NCBI GenBank assembly: GCA_963930655.1
Contig: OZ005601.1
Location: forward strand, 15,988,001-16,052,000
Reading direction: 5' to 3'
DNA from: Myrica gale
Taxonomy: Eukaryota; Streptophyta; Magnoliopsida; Fagales; Myricaceae
Length of the DNA stretch: 64,000 nucleotides
Below, piece by piece: positions 1-11,914 of the stretch. Position 1 is the stretch's first letter. Every line of letters begins with the position of its first letter. The notes under the pieces are model-generated. The model was given only the letters and a program-made list of their open reading frames with translations, did no database searches and was not told where the DNA came from. A program made the translations under genes and the position numbers.

Positions 1-3000
1 ATTCTTCAAGGATTTGTGTTCTAGAACTATAAAAGTAGAGGTTGTAAACTAGTTGTAAAAAAATATCAGATTGATCCTATGTAAGATGGAGCACATATTT
101 CTCCCATCATTTTTGATTGTCATGATTCATTTAGCAGTCCACTTGCCTTAGAAAGTTTTACTTGTGGGGTCCGTATCGATAGATGTATCCAATGGAAAGG
201 TATATGGGGAAGATGAAGTGTTTCGTGAATTATAGGGCATGGGTTGTGGGGTCCATAGCAGAGAGCTACGTGTTGAATGAATGTCTCACATTTTGCTTTA
301 TGTACCTCGGTGGGGTTGAGACGTGACTCAATAGAAAAGATAGGAATTATGCCGAAGTTGATGACCGAGGAGGACAGATGGACTGCCTTTGTGTGTTTGC
401 TATAAATGTTCGTCCATTAGGAGCAGGCAAGGGCCATGATTTGAATAGGAAGGAGTTCACTAAAGCAGAGTGGTATTTACATAACAACTGTGCAAAACTG
501 AGCCCACATTTTGAGTAAACGAATTTTTTATCATTTCATTGTTGTGTCTCAAAGTTTTTGTTGTCACGCCCCGAACGCCATTCCGCAGGGACCGTGACAG
601 CCGCAAGCAATCCCCCGGAAAGCTCATATCATGATTAAAGTTCTCAATAAACTTGCATCTTAATATATACATAACATGTTCAACTCTTAACAAGTGACGG
701 ATCTCATCGATCAAGTCACAACAACAAAACATAGAAATGATTTTCCTTCTAAGTCAGGTAGTCCTCCTGACTTCCTTCTCCTGATGCATCTGGAATGACA
801 CAATTTTAAAAAAACGTGAGTAAAAAAGACTCAGTAAGGGTAAAATATAACTTTAAAACATGCTCTTGACTTGTACTTGCTTATCATGGGAAAACATAAT
901 TCATGATGCACATGCATGTCATGGGTATGCATATGCTCTTGCTTGTAGAGACATAACCTTGTTCTTGAAATTGGCCCCTGGCCCTTGAAAATCATTCTTT
1001 CATAACTTGTGGGCTACTTACGCTCCATTTAACCCCTGGAGTCCGGGTTGTACGTTCCCATCGGAACCGTCTCCCTTACCCTTGGGGACTTTTCATTTGG
1101 TTGAGCTAGCCCGTAGTTGCCCCATGCCTGATGGCTAGACACGACCCTTGGAGGCCTACACCTTCTCATTGTCCTTCAGTGTGGTTTGCACAGCCTCTTA
1201 GGATTCACTCATCCTTCTCGCATTCGTCCTTCGGTATGGGTGTCCATCATGATGGTACGGTACCGACCAGAGCCCTTAACTTAACTTGTCTTTCCATAAA
1301 CTCCATATGACATTGCATAAAAATTCACTTTAGAAAAATAATGCAATGCTCATGTCATGCCATGCTTGCTCGAAATATCATGCTTGTTCATGAATCAATG
1401 CAGTGTGTCATTCCAGTTTTCATCAAAGTGTAAGTTTCTACTTACAATTTCCACTTACTGTCCACTTACTATACTCCTTGAAAATCTTCTTGGTTCTCAC
1501 TTGACTCTTTGCCTACAAAGAATAGGTCTGTTTCTCATTATACTGAGGATACGTGAAAGTATATTGATACGCTTTGGTTCTATGAAATATTCAAGGAAAC
1601 CTATCGTGAAATCCACTAAGAATGAATAGTGATAATTAAGCACTTAATCTAAATAGTATAATATAGTTGCTGAATTTTTCTTAGTCCAACTGAACTTCTT
1701 GTTCACCTCTTAACCTCGTCCTTCCGTCCATTGAAATGTTTCCGAACAACAACTATATATATACTTTAATATCATAGATCATTCATTGCCTTAATCCTTT
1801 TGATCGCTTAATATCTTATTCGATCTTTTACTTTTAGTTACTAATTAAGCTTAGGTTATTTAATTACTAAGTTCTATTGCAATATATCTCTATTCTTGTT
1901 TAGGACTCTTAATCAACAACTAATTGCTCTAGGATTAATTTTAATCTTCTTTTTATTTCATATACTCAATTAAATATTTACGGTAATCAATTATCAACCT
2001 TAGTCATAATTAATCCTTGGCTTAGACATTAGGTCTCTATGCAACCCGAGCATTAGATTTATTTTGCTCACCATAGGTTTCGGCCAACCTAATTAAATTC
2101 TTAATCTATACTTAACATCACAAGATTTTGCTAATCCTTTTAACCCGAACCTTTAAGCTTATCATCCTTGTTTTTCTCTTACTTGCATGGTGTGTTTTAT
2201 GATTGAACTTAAGCTTTAATCCTCTAATCCATTTGGCCATAAACCTAATTTCATTTATCCATCACAAGTTAATATAATTTCATTGTTATAGGCTTGTCAT
2301 TAGGGTTCCTCTACTAGGTCATTCGGCCATGCTCCATTTTAAGTAGTCCTTGTCTAAATTTTCTTCTCCAATGGTGATCTCATCCTCCATTTTCAGATTC
2401 ACAACCTAGGATCTACAAATCACAAAACAACTTCAAGATCTAGCACAACATCATATTCGGCCAACACCCATTTTCATAGAATAATAAGGTTTTCGTTGGT
2501 TCTTTTGATTTGTATGCAAACTTCTATATTTCAAGACTAACTTACATGCATATGTTTACTAGACTTTTGTATATTATGGTCATTCATCAAATTTACATTT
2601 AAACCAAATATAATCGAAGATCAAAGATATACAAGGTTCGGCCAACACCAATCAACACAACCTTTCATGCCAAAACTTGCAACATGCATTCCTTTTGCAT
2701 TTAAGACCAAACTAGCATGCATTGTTAACTCCTTTATATTTTTCTAACATTCAAGTTTGGATCTCATCCTTATATGGCCAGATCTAACATCACAACACAA
2801 CTAGGGTTGGTTTTCTAAGCTCAAGATCTAGATCTAGCAAGAATCAAAGCACCAACTCAAGATCCAACCAAAAGACATTCGGCCAACAACAATACTTAGC
2901 ACCAAAAACCATATTTGGCCTCAGCTTGATGATTGGACACAAGCCTTGAGCACCTAGCATAATAAAACATCTTAGGTCAGAATTTATAAAGAACTCAAGC

Positions 3001-5453
3001 AAAAACATCATGTGAAAATCAAGCCTACCTCTACCTTCCACTAGTCACCCGATTTTCACCAAAATCCTTCCTTAACCTAAACTTTCGGTTCCACCTTTAG
3101 GAATGGTTCCAAGGGCTGAGATTTGTGTCTTCAAGGTGCTAAGATAGAGGTTTATAGTGAGGAAAAGAGAAGTGTTGAGCAACTAAAAGTTGCTTGAAGA
3201 AACAAGGCAATGCTTGAAACTTTGAAGTGATTTAGTTCCAAGAAAGTGAGCTAAATTTCAACAAGGGAGATTGGCTAGGTGAATAGAAATTTCCAGCCAC
3301 TAAGAGAGAAGAAATGAGTTGCACTAAGGGGGAGATTCGGTCACCCAAAGAAGAGAAACAAACTAGAACTTTAGAGAAGTGATTTGGTTGCAAGAAGAAG
3401 GAAACAAGACTTAAGCTTAAAGAGAAGTTTCGGCCAAGAGAGAAAAAGAGAGAGTTGCAATGGAAGTGTGATATTCGGCCAAGGGAGAAAAGCAATTTGA
3501 AATGTGAAGTTGAAATGCCAAGGGTGGAGGTGAATTTGTAGAAAGCAATTGAGTCTCCCAAGATTCATTTATGGCAATGACAATGACAAGTGATGTTGAA
3601 AATGACAAGAGGGAAAGAAAGAAAAAGGGGGGTGAATTTTGGTGAGTTGGCCGACCAATGCATGGTCCCTTTCACTCCTTTTTCTTCTTACTTTCTCTCA
3701 CCTCATATCTTTGTCCCCTCAAGCCAAGCCTCCCATGTGAACTCCTTGCCATCCATTTCATTTTCTCTCTTCTTGGCTTAGCTTTCACGTGAACTTCACC
3801 ATTCATGGCTTTTCTCTTCCTTTGTCTTGTCTTGTCACTTAATTGCTCATCTTATCTCTTCTTTGCAACCCACATGGTCCACAAAGCTTTTGACTTTTCC
3901 ACTCCTCCTTGCATCTTCACGTGAATGGCTTTCTCATAGCTCATTTATGTTGTTTGGCTACAATTCAACTAACTTAGTTACTTTTGTCACACCTAACTTA
4001 TCAACTTAGTTACTTTTGTCACACCTAACTTATTTCCTATAAGCACTTTAGTTTATCTAGTTCAAATCCATAACTTATCAACTTATAAGCATGGTAACCT
4101 ATCTCAAGATAATTGCTCTAGCCTATCTCTAAGATAGCCACAACAACCTATTATCTTAAAAGCTCTCTAGCTTATCACCATGCTAGCTTATCACTATGAT
4201 AAGCAAGTGTGCTTATCAATTTAAATTATCTTAAAGCTTATCATATGCTTAGTAGCTTATCATGTAATATTTCTAATGCTAATTCAAAACTACTAATTAA
4301 GGACACCTAATGATGATCAATACTACTTATTAGAGTCACACAAAAATATTTAAATACTTACATGAATTTCATGATTTTCTACTTAATTATTTTCGGCCAT
4401 AATATGCAAATCTCTCTTCATAATTTAATTTCATGGATTATGGGATATACTAAGCAAATGAAAAATATAAATCCATAAAAGAAACTTACCTTGCAAGTTT
4501 CGACTCTTAAGGAAATAAAACTAAACTTGCGCAATGAAAAAGAGATTATTTAAAGAAAAATTCTTGAAATGGAATTTCATAATAGGTAATGTACCTTAAA
4601 CTTAGGTCATACATTGGCCAAAAATATGGCCCCATAATTTAAATTAAAGCTAATACATAGAAAATAACAAAAGAAATAAATGGGGTCTCACATTTGTAGT
4701 GTGCATGTTTTACGAATTTTTGTTCGCAACAAGCATCTACATGAATTTAGACAACAATCACAAGTAGATGTTGATCGAAGGCACGTAGCAGAGTTCCCTT
4801 CGTGGTTTAAAAAAAATATTTATTACCTATGCAGAACGTATAGCTATTTTTTGTTTAATTTATTTATTTTAATGTCTCCTTCATTTATAACATTTTTAGA
4901 TACAAATTATGCGCGATGAATATCCGGCCGAGTTGCCAGATGATTTATATGCATTGGCATCTGATCAGATCAAGGAGTACTTTCCTATTATGGATGCATA
5001 GTTAATAGATTCTGGTTTCATATAATTCAACGCGAACAATTTTGTAGTACACAGAATAGCGGTGTGGTTGTTTTGGGAGACCATGATGGGAAAGTCGTTG
5101 ATTTTTATGGTCGAGTTGTAGATATTTACGCATTAAAGTACCTGTGCGGGAATTTAGTTTATTTATTCAAGTGTGACTGGTTTGACTTGAGCACCAAAAA
5201 CTGTTGGCTTCACAAAAGTGGACGGTTTGTTAGCATCAACATATCACGAAAGTGGTATAAAGACGACCTGTTCGTGCTTGTATCTCAAGGTGGTCAAGTT
5301 TTTTATCTAGATGATATGAAGTTGGGTGGCCACTAGAAGATAGTTCAGAAAATAATAAGTAGAAATACATATGATATGCCCGTTTTTGGAGAAGAGGACG
5401 ACAAAGAGAGGGCAAGACCTTCGAAGCAAGAAGAGAGGGCATGATTGTCAACA
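1..5453 (+). pseudogene. CACTA TNP2-type transposase relic (DUF4218 and DUF4216 parts), split by an LTR
   Basis: Positions 1-500 translate, with stops, into the C-terminal part of TNP2-type transposases: DLCSRTIKVEVV, then KNI-LILCKMEHIFLPSF and HLAVHLP, then the DUF4218 hallmark MYPMERYMGKMKCFVNYRAW and SIAESYVLNECLTF. The usual tryptophan before MYP is a TAG stop. WYLHNNCAKLSPHFE follows near 465-510. The frame resumes after the LTR: 4700-4810 reads HEFRQQSQVDVDRRHVAEFP, and 5064-5336 is the DUF4216 domain with YLFKCDWFDL, WYKDDLFVLVSQ and QVFYLDD. A VQKIISRNTYDMP-like tail follows to about 5450. Several stops and a 4.1-kb insertion make it non-functional. Family identification is from remembered motif patterns. 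Confidence 0.8.
562..4692 (-). mobile_element. Solo LTR of a Ty3-type retrotransposon (copy 1)
   Basis: Read on the minus strand it runs from TGTGAGACCCC (4692) to GGGGCGTGACA (562), the same ends as the LTRs at 51127-55241 and 59391-63072. It is flanked by a perfect 5-bp target duplication TTTGT (557-561 and 4693-4697). There is no internal region, so it is the product of recombination between the two LTRs of a former full element. At 4131 bp it is a very long LTR. It interrupts the CACTA transposase, so it inserted after the CACTA element was in place. Open frames inside it have no recognisable product. Confidence 0.93.
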
Positions 5454-5456
5454 TAT

Positions 5457-5656
5457 GGGGCATGTTTGAGCCCCAAATAATTGGGGCCAAATATTTGGGT
5501 TTAATACTAAAAAATTCTTCACATGATTTTTTATTATTATAATATTTATTAAAAATCTTCTCTCTCTTCACTTTTTCACCAACCCCCATAATATTTCTTT
5601 ACTTTATAATATTTTCCAAACCCCAATACCCAAAATTTTCACCCTCAAACATCCCC
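5457..5656. mobile_element. Small AT-rich MITE (copy A)
   Basis: A 200-bp AT-rich segment begins GGGGCATGTTTGAG and ends CTCAAACATCCCC, imperfect terminal inverted repeats. The interior contains a CTTCACTTTTTCACCAA stretch that recurs in similar small elements at 11.9, 18.8 and 19.1 kb. No open frame is present. A clear target duplication was not found, so the superfamily is left open. Confidence 0.55.
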
Positions 5657-6194
5657 ATGATATTTTCTCTTTTTATAGATTTCAGCAATTTTAACATGAT
5701 TCCATTGAGTAGGTACGACATCGATCCACTTCTGCACGTCACTGATGACACTAAGACATGACGTCGTGCTACATCAATATCTAGAGCAGTATTTAATGGA
5801 GAGGGCGATGCGAGAGCAGCAGTAGAAATGGAGAGGGTGATGCGAGAGCAGTAGCTGCGTTTAATGGCAGAAACAACAGTTAGAGGAGCAGCAACATAAG
5901 CAACAAGCAGAGAAAGAACAAAGGCTCCCACTATTGCAAGCAGAAATGCGTGAGCAGATGATAGAACACGTAAGGAAGGTGACAGTGCATTCCACTCCTC
6001 GATTCAAATTTGGGTAGATTGTTTATTTCGGACTTGATTTCGATTATTTATTTTATTTACTATTATGTTGATTAGATATTTGTAGACCACTACTGATTTA
6101 TACTATATTTAATATGATGTCTTCATATTTATGTATAATCTAATTTTAAATGCATAATTAAATAATTTAAATTCGCAAATTTAATATTATAATT

Positions 6195-6745
6195 TAGAAT
6201 TGTCCGGACGGATGAACAACGTCCAAACATCTGCCATGATATGTCATTCATCTGCATGCTACAAAATTAGCATTCGCACAGGTTACCCATAACGTTCGGA
6301 TGCTATTGCACTGTCCCCATGTCCGTTTATATCCATAGTCATAACGTTTTCTAGTCGTTCACACATTATGTGCATGTCATTTTCTTTTTTCATAAAATAA
6401 AAACAACCAGCGTCCGCACTCAAATCCAGCATCCCCACTTCCGTGTAAGTTTGCATGTTCTAGAGCCATTCGCACATTATATTCGTGAGATTTTCTTTTT
6501 TTCAAAAAATAAAAACAATAAGAGTCCACACGTGGTTTAGTAGTGTGCGGATGATATATCTGCTGACAAAATATACATTTTAATATAGCAATTCACCTTG
6601 TGTGAAATGATATTACAGACGTTCGCACAAGTTTTTTATGACGAAATTGATTTTTTCATGTAATACATTGATGTTCGCAAGAGACATGCCACACAAAATG
6701 AAAAACCATATGAACTGTCTGAGTTTACATCCGAACGCTAGTTCC
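6195..6745. repeat. CACTA subterminal repeats
   Basis: About ten short copies of a GTTCGCAC or GTCCGCAC core, and its complement, occur in this 550-bp stretch (for example near 6260, 6413, 6465, 6620 and 6672). They lie just inside the CACTA right terminus, the position where transposase-binding subterminal repeats are known in En/Spm elements. Binding is inferred from position and repetition. Confidence 0.6.
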
Positions 6746-6878
6746 TAAGGAAACTTAGAATTTGTCACCGAAGAACAAGGGAGTCAAAAAAATTTTGAAC
6801 AACAATGAGTTTTGGTGAAAAAATTTTAACTTTAGGTGACAAAAAAAATTGACACCCAAAAGTTGTATTCTTGTAGTG

Positions 6879-7149
6879 AAATTATCGAAGTACGTGAGAA
6901 GTATTAAACGCTGCTTGCTAGTGTTTAGAGTTGAGAATTTGCGGATCGTCCAAGGATATACAAATTCAAGTATAATTGATAGTTGATCAATTTTGGATTT
7001 GTGTATGAACATTGGGTAAAGGTACATGAGTTAGAGATTTGTAAATTGGTTACAACTGATAACTCCACCATTGAAAGGCAAATTGCAAATAAAGGAGATA
7101 CATGGGTATGAGATAGATGTATGAATTTTTTTTAATGCAAGTGGGAGAT
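6879..7149. other. Sequence outside the CACTA end, probably the 3' interior of a copia element
   Basis: No open frame of note. The stretch ends with AAGTGGGAGATTG, a polypurine tract followed by TG, which resembles the junction before a Ty1/copia 3' LTR. Confidence 0.4.
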
Positions 7150-8450
7150 TGTAAGAAGTATGCTTTAAAAATCATTAATCTAAATAATTGTTATTTAGAT
7201 GTCACGTGTTTATATTTATTATATTAGGTAATACGTTGTGACATAAGCTGTTACATGGTTATTATTGAGTCACATTGTAGAAAAGTCATGCCAATAATTA
7301 ATGAATCAAAGGCGAGGAGTATGACTTTTCGGTTCCTTGTACACTTGATGTTTTATTCTAGACCAAGATACATATTTATGTACAATAGATATTAGCTCGA
7401 TGTGCTTCTATTAAATAGGATGATGTACTCATTCATCTAGGTGGTGATCTTAAGCAAACAAGTGGGTGCACTGTTAGAGTACATGCACTGAACGAGATCA
7501 AATATAGATACATTTTGGAAGTGATCATTGATGTTGAGAAGGTATTCAACACAATTTGTTTATGATATTCTTATACCTGAGAGGTTTGTGTAGATTTGTT
7601 TATTGTGTACTTGTACTCTAATCGAGTCATTTGATGATTTTCTTTTAGTTGAAATATTTCAAACAACGTTGGGTCTTGTGCATAATGTATGAGTTTGTAT
7701 AAATGTTCAATAAGGAATCCATCAGTCTCTTTGTGAGATAGTATATTCAAATATATTTGTATATGGTTAGACTCGAGAAAAAGAAATCTCTCGCCAGAGG
7801 AATTTTGTGAAAATATTTTTCGAAATTAATATATAATTATTTTTGAAACAATTTGCGAGTCCAACGAGTTACAGATTATAAAATTAAGAATTATATGAGC
7901 TAGGGATTTTATCAATGATAATATTTCGGACCTATTAGCTCATATGAAATATAATATGGTGGAATGATAAATAAACGAATAATTGCTAGCCAAAGGGATT
8001 TCACAAATCAATCTCAAATTCTCGGGTGTGAATTGTAATATGTTGATGGACACGATTATAATTTGTAGATTCGAAATAAAACAATATAAGGGAATTAATG
8101 GAAAAATATTTTTTTCATGTGATCCTCCGGCCGAGATCTTAGATTCCTAACAATCTCACTCACAATCACAACTAGGGTTTCATATAAAATGATAGCTATG
8201 AGATAGTCTACCATAATTTGACTAATTGTTAGTTTAAGACTTGGCCATCAGAACTCAGAAAACCTTACAACAATTGTGAGCGTGGAGAGAAATGAGGTAG
8301 AACATTTGGGCTGCTACTGTGGAATTCTCGAGATTATGAGATCGACAAGAACCTGAAGATTATTAAAGAATACTCGGAGAACAAAGCAAATTGGTAAATT
8401 AATTTTCTGATGTTGTAACTTTCACTCTTGATTTGCCATCTATCTGAAGA
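7150..8450 (+). mobile_element. Ty1/copia-type 3' LTR, right boundary uncertain
   Basis: The segment starts TGTAAGAAGTATGC right after a purine-rich tract AAGTGGGAG, as a copia 3' LTR would. Part of it (about 7590-7790) reappears inverted at 9805-10018, so the sequence is a repeat. The right boundary cannot be fixed: one candidate end is CCTAACA near 8153, but the sequence to about 8450 also looks like LTR downstream sequence. No target duplication was found. No coding region remains. Confidence 0.5.
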
Positions 8451-8900
8451 TAAAAAAAAAAGGCTTATTTGGCGATCTTAGGACACGTCATCTCATTAGA
8501 TGGCATTAAAAAAATATTGTGGGCCTTTTTACATGTGAATTAAAGAAACTAAAAAAATTAGAAAAAATCGTTGATTTTGTCAAAACGCACAACATCTCTA
8601 GGGCTAAACAATGCAACAACCTTAAATTTTTTCGAAGTACCGGTAAACCGCCTTCCAGAGTCCTTGCTTCTTTCAATGACCGCATGAGAAAGAATATCAT
8701 GAGTTGGGAATTTTAGATAATAGATTATCAGGAGAAGTCCATCTAAATCTCCCATCATTAATTGGTCAGAATGAGCCCATTTTATTGAAAACGTAAAGAA
8801 AGCAAAGCAAACCGAAACCAACTTCGGGGGTTCCGTTCATACAAACACAAAAGAGTAGAAAATTGCTCAAACAAACTAGGATTCCTCTAACCTTAACTTA
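8451..8900. other. No recognised gene
   Basis: AT-rich sequence with overlapping short open frames on both strands (about 8506-8821). None matches a family I recognise and no splice or start context supports them. Confidence 0.4.
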
Positions 8901-8904
8901 AAAG

Positions 8905-9790
8905 TAAATTGACCAACGAGCTAGCTGGTGCACAATTCTGTCTGCATCTCGATTGACATGATGAACCGACCATGTCTACATAGAAGACAGAAGACAACGG
9001 ATATCCCAAATTGAGTTTCTGATTCTCCAGTCAGCGCACTTAGGGAAACATTGAATTTGATCACAAAGGATAAGTCACATTAAAAAATTACTATCTACCA
9101 TCTGCGGTTTGATGCCTCAGAAACTCCTACTCTTGCTGCCACTACCATACCTTCCACTGGAAAGCCAACAACGATCTTCTCCACTACTTCTCCCAAAAAT
9201 ACACCTTGGCTATCACGTAAAACAGTCGGCGGAAACTGCAAAATTCTCGCTAATGGCTACATCTGTATTGATTTGATATGGTGAAGAAGCGGCGACTTCC
9301 AGAATTGCTACCTAGTTTGAAGTTTCCACCTCCAAGCCTCGGAATGATCAAAAGCATAGTTTGTTGATCCGATTGGAGAGAGCTAACACGTCCACCGATT
9401 TCCCTTCATGAACAACACTATTTCTGTGAGTCCATACCATATCAACCATATTAGTAGGAAAGAGCGGGAAACTATGAATTTCATCAAAGGGAATTCCAAG
9501 TCTCTGATCGCAGTATCCCATGAGCTAGTTGGGATTCAAGGGCCCGTATATGCGAAAAGAGCTCCGCTTTGAACTGAAAAATACACTCAATCCACCTTAG
9601 TCATGTAAAGGTGAGCAAGCCTGAGGGAATCCAAAGGCCAAGGAGATTGGCGCCAAATTTTTTGGGCAACATCACACTCCAGCCACAAATGTTCCGCCGT
9701 TTCAGTTTTAGTCAGATAATCTACAAACTGTGTCCACACCTTCCCTTTCACCAAGTCGCAAAGCCACCTTCCCTTTTGTTGGGATAATGT
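8905..9790 (-). pseudogene. LINE fragment: zinc-knuckle (zf-RVT) and RNase H-like end of ORF2
   Basis: On the minus strand the best frame (9587-9799) contains TAEHLWLECDVAQKIW, the zf-RVT domain found downstream of reverse transcriptase in plant LINEs. Further along, WTHRNSVVHEGKSVDVL and, near 8905-8970, SVHHVNRDADRIVHQLARW match the end of the RVT_3 RNase H-like domain. Stops and frameshifts separate the pieces, and neither the reverse transcriptase nor a poly-A end is present. It belongs to a LINE lineage that carries RNase H, unlike the three LINEs at 20.8, 31.2 and 45.9 kb, which end after zf-RVT. Confidence 0.65.
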
Positions 9791-9804
9791 CCCAAACAAA
9801 CTTC

Positions 9805-10018
9805 CAGAGATTTATTTTCGAGTCCAACTCTATGCATATATACTTGAATATACTGTCTCACAAAGAGACTAGTAAATTCTTTGTTGAACATTTATACAAA
9901 CTCATTTATCATGCGCAAGACCCAACATTGTCTGGAATATTTGGCCTAGAAAGATCATCATCATATGACTCGGTCAAAACACAAATACAAAATAAACAAA
10001 CCTACATAATAGATCAAT
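9805..10018 (-). mobile_element. Inverted fragment of the same copia LTR as at 7.6 kb
   Basis: The reverse complement of this stretch matches 7590-7790 closely, sharing GTTGGGTCTTG, GAGTTTGTATAAATGTTCAA and AGTCTCTTTGTGAGA. It is a partial LTR with no identifiable ends. Confidence 0.65.
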
Positions 10019-10850
10019 TTGGTGACCACTTAGGTCGACCGCATTATATTCCGTTAAAAATCATCATTTTTGGTCATTAGGTTTTGACCACTTATACGTT
10101 TTTGTCACTAGGTTTTTTACGATTTGGTCACTAGGCTTTGACCACTTTTACAATTTGGTCTTCTGTCAAACCTCCGTTAATTTTTAACGGAATATAACGC
10201 GATCGACCTTTACATGAAGCGGTCGACCGCTATAATTTACCGTTGAAGCAACCGGTCGACCGCTATTACGGTTAAAAAATATGGAATTTAGCAGCTTAGT
10301 CCTTGAGTTTTACCTCATTTTATTTTTTAATCCTTGAGTTTCATTTTTTCAAATTTTAGTCCTTTGGTTTATATGTTTTGACGAAATGGTCCTTCCGTTC
10401 CGTCAGAGATATGTTTATTTTCCTAACGGAAGGGCCACATCAACTGACAACTCAGCAGCTGATGTGGCTGGAATGATGCGCACCGCTTCTTAAATTGAAG
10501 GATGCGCACCGTTTCAACTGTTTTATTATCTATCACGTGGTCTGGGAAAGTCCCTCAACGGATAAATGCCTCTGAGTCGCCATAGCGAGGACTTTGAACT
10601 GGTTTAGCAAAAATTGAAGAAGAAGAGCAGCAACAGTAGAAGGCTGCGCTAAAGCGTTAAAACCCTGAAGAGATGTGTTGGGCAATTGGCATGGAGGCTG
10701 GGTTTTGAGGTTCTTGCTGGAGAGTTTATGGGTTTTGTGCTTCATTCGGTCTTTGGAGCTATTTTCGGGCGGGAATTAATTATAGGTTCTGAGCTCAGCT
10801 TTAGCTCTGCATTTGCGATAACAAATCTGGTTTATAATCTGTTTCAGCTG
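10019..10850. other. Repetitive non-coding sequence with GGTCGACC palindromes
   Basis: The first 250 bp hold repeated GGTCACTAGGTTTTGACCA-like units and several GGTCGACC palindromes. The next part holds four short AGTCCTTGAGTTT-like repeats (10290-10400). A GGATGCGCACCG motif occurs twice near 10474-10510. The remaining sequence to 10850 has short open frames that I do not recognise. Confidence 0.4.
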
Positions 10851-11040
10851 GACAAGTATGTTTTTTAGGCCAAAGCCATTCAAAGAATGGAGCTTTTGGT
10901 GCTCTGCACCCTTCAATGGAAGATACATCGGGTTACTCCTCTCTCATTTCTTGACCCCATCATAAGGATGCTTGGATTAAAGACGCATCTCCACTGGGAA
11001 TTCCTCAGGCGTTGTGAGCGTCTCCTCCTCTCTATAGTCT
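10851..11040 (+). pseudogene. Cyclin D3-like gene fragment
   Basis: The frame reads KYVF, a stop, AKAIQRMELLVLCTLQWK, then VTPLSFLDPIIRMLGLK and HLHWEFLRRCERLLLSIV. This is the end of the cyclin N box and start of the C-terminal domain of plant D-type cyclins, close to CYCD3. The normal glutamate in KYVFEAK is a TAG stop. The LxCxE region and most of the cyclin box are missing upstream and the sequence loses homology after about 11040. A TTTCAG sits just before the fragment. It is a broken duplicated fragment and cannot make a cyclin. Whether a transposon carried it here is not shown. Confidence 0.75.
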
Positions 11041-11090
11041 GCGGCAAGCACCCCACAACGATTTCTCAAATAAGCATCGACAAAAAAGCT

Positions 11091-11152
11091 CGGTATTTTC
11101 CTTTTGGGTAAACAAAAGGTCGGTATTTTTCCTTTTGGGTAAACAAAAGGTC
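11091..11152. repeat. Tandem duplication of a 30-bp unit containing a small hairpin
   Basis: The unit TCGGTATTTTCCTTTTGGG plus TAAACAAAAGG occurs twice in tandem and begins a third time. Each copy contains CCTTTTG and CAAAAGG as inverted arms around six bases. It lies just downstream of the cyclin fragment. Confidence 0.6.
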
Positions 11153-11430
11153 GGTATTAAATCAAAAATGAATTTTTCCTATTTTTTAATTTATACGGAG
11201 AAAAGAGGAAAGTGACGGTTATTTTATTCTTTCTTTGTTAGTTAGGTGAAGTCAATTATTGGTGCATTTAATGTATATACAGAGGCATTGCTGAAAAAGA
11301 TAACCAATTAATTGGCGAAAGGTACAAGTTAGAAGCATCCAAAGGAACATAAACATCAATTTTTGTTTTTTTAACCAAATTTTTTGAAGTATGGCTAAAG
11401 CGTGCAGGAGAGGGGATTCGAGAATAGGTT

Positions 11431-11733
11431 AGGTTCGTTTTGAGTAAAAATTGTAGGATTTTAGAGAAGTTGTGAATTTTTATGTTAAATAGTATTTTAT
11501 TGGTGTTTGTGTAAAGTAGAGAGAGAAATGATTTGATGTAATTGTTTAATAAAAAATATTAAAGATATGTGAAAAAATATAGAGAGAGAAAATTTATGTT
11601 GAATAAAAAATTAAAAAATTGTTGGAGATGGTGTAAAATGTATTGGTATTTGTGTTTGAATTCTGAATATGTTCAGTGGTAGATTTGTGAATATACTTAA
11701 AATCCTAAAAAAAGTGTGAAAACGAACATCCTA
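11431..11733. mobile_element. Small AT-rich MITE (copy B)
   Basis: A 300-bp AT-rich segment begins AGGTTCGTTTTGAG and ends GTGAAAACGAACATCCT, whose complement begins AGGATGTTCGTTTTCAC, so the termini are imperfect inverted repeats. The interior is rich in AGAGAGA and poly-A/T blocks and has no coding potential. It lies upstream of the PAP29-like gene. Confidence 0.5.
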
Positions 11734-11914
11734 GGATCCAACTCTTCCTTAGAGGTGCCAACTGAGATATCACTGGCAAACAGAAACTTCATTTGATGAG
11801 AAAAAGAAATATCGCCAATTATGTTGATATAGCTGGCAATTTATAGTTCAACATCGTCTTTCACTCGGTCACATTGATTGGAGGAGGAGATGTTACGTGT
11901 GGTCACGAGAACTT

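Larger units (their letters stand above)
1..6878 (+). mobile_element. CACTA (En/Spm) transposon, right-hand part
   Basis: The left end lies outside the window. The right end is the inverted CACTA terminus, reading TTCTTGTAGTG up to 6878, the complement of the usual CACTACAAGAA end. Inside are a decayed tnp2 transposase (1-5453) and, before the terminus, a cluster of short GTTCGCAC/GTCCGCAC repeats in both orientations, the subterminal repeat arrangement typical of CACTA elements. A solo LTR (562-4692) and a small MITE (5457-5656) are nested in it. The element is immobile on its own because its transposase carries stops. The terminus motif and the transposase homology are seen directly; the family name follows from them. 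Confidence 0.82.

Noticed and set aside
460..732. 90-residue minus-strand frame
   Set aside because: It crosses the border between the CACTA transposase and the solo LTR, so it cannot be a real gene.
7150..8153. Copia LTR as a solo LTR with exact ends
   Set aside because: No matching target duplication was found; GAGAT before and ATCTC after are complementary rather than direct repeats.
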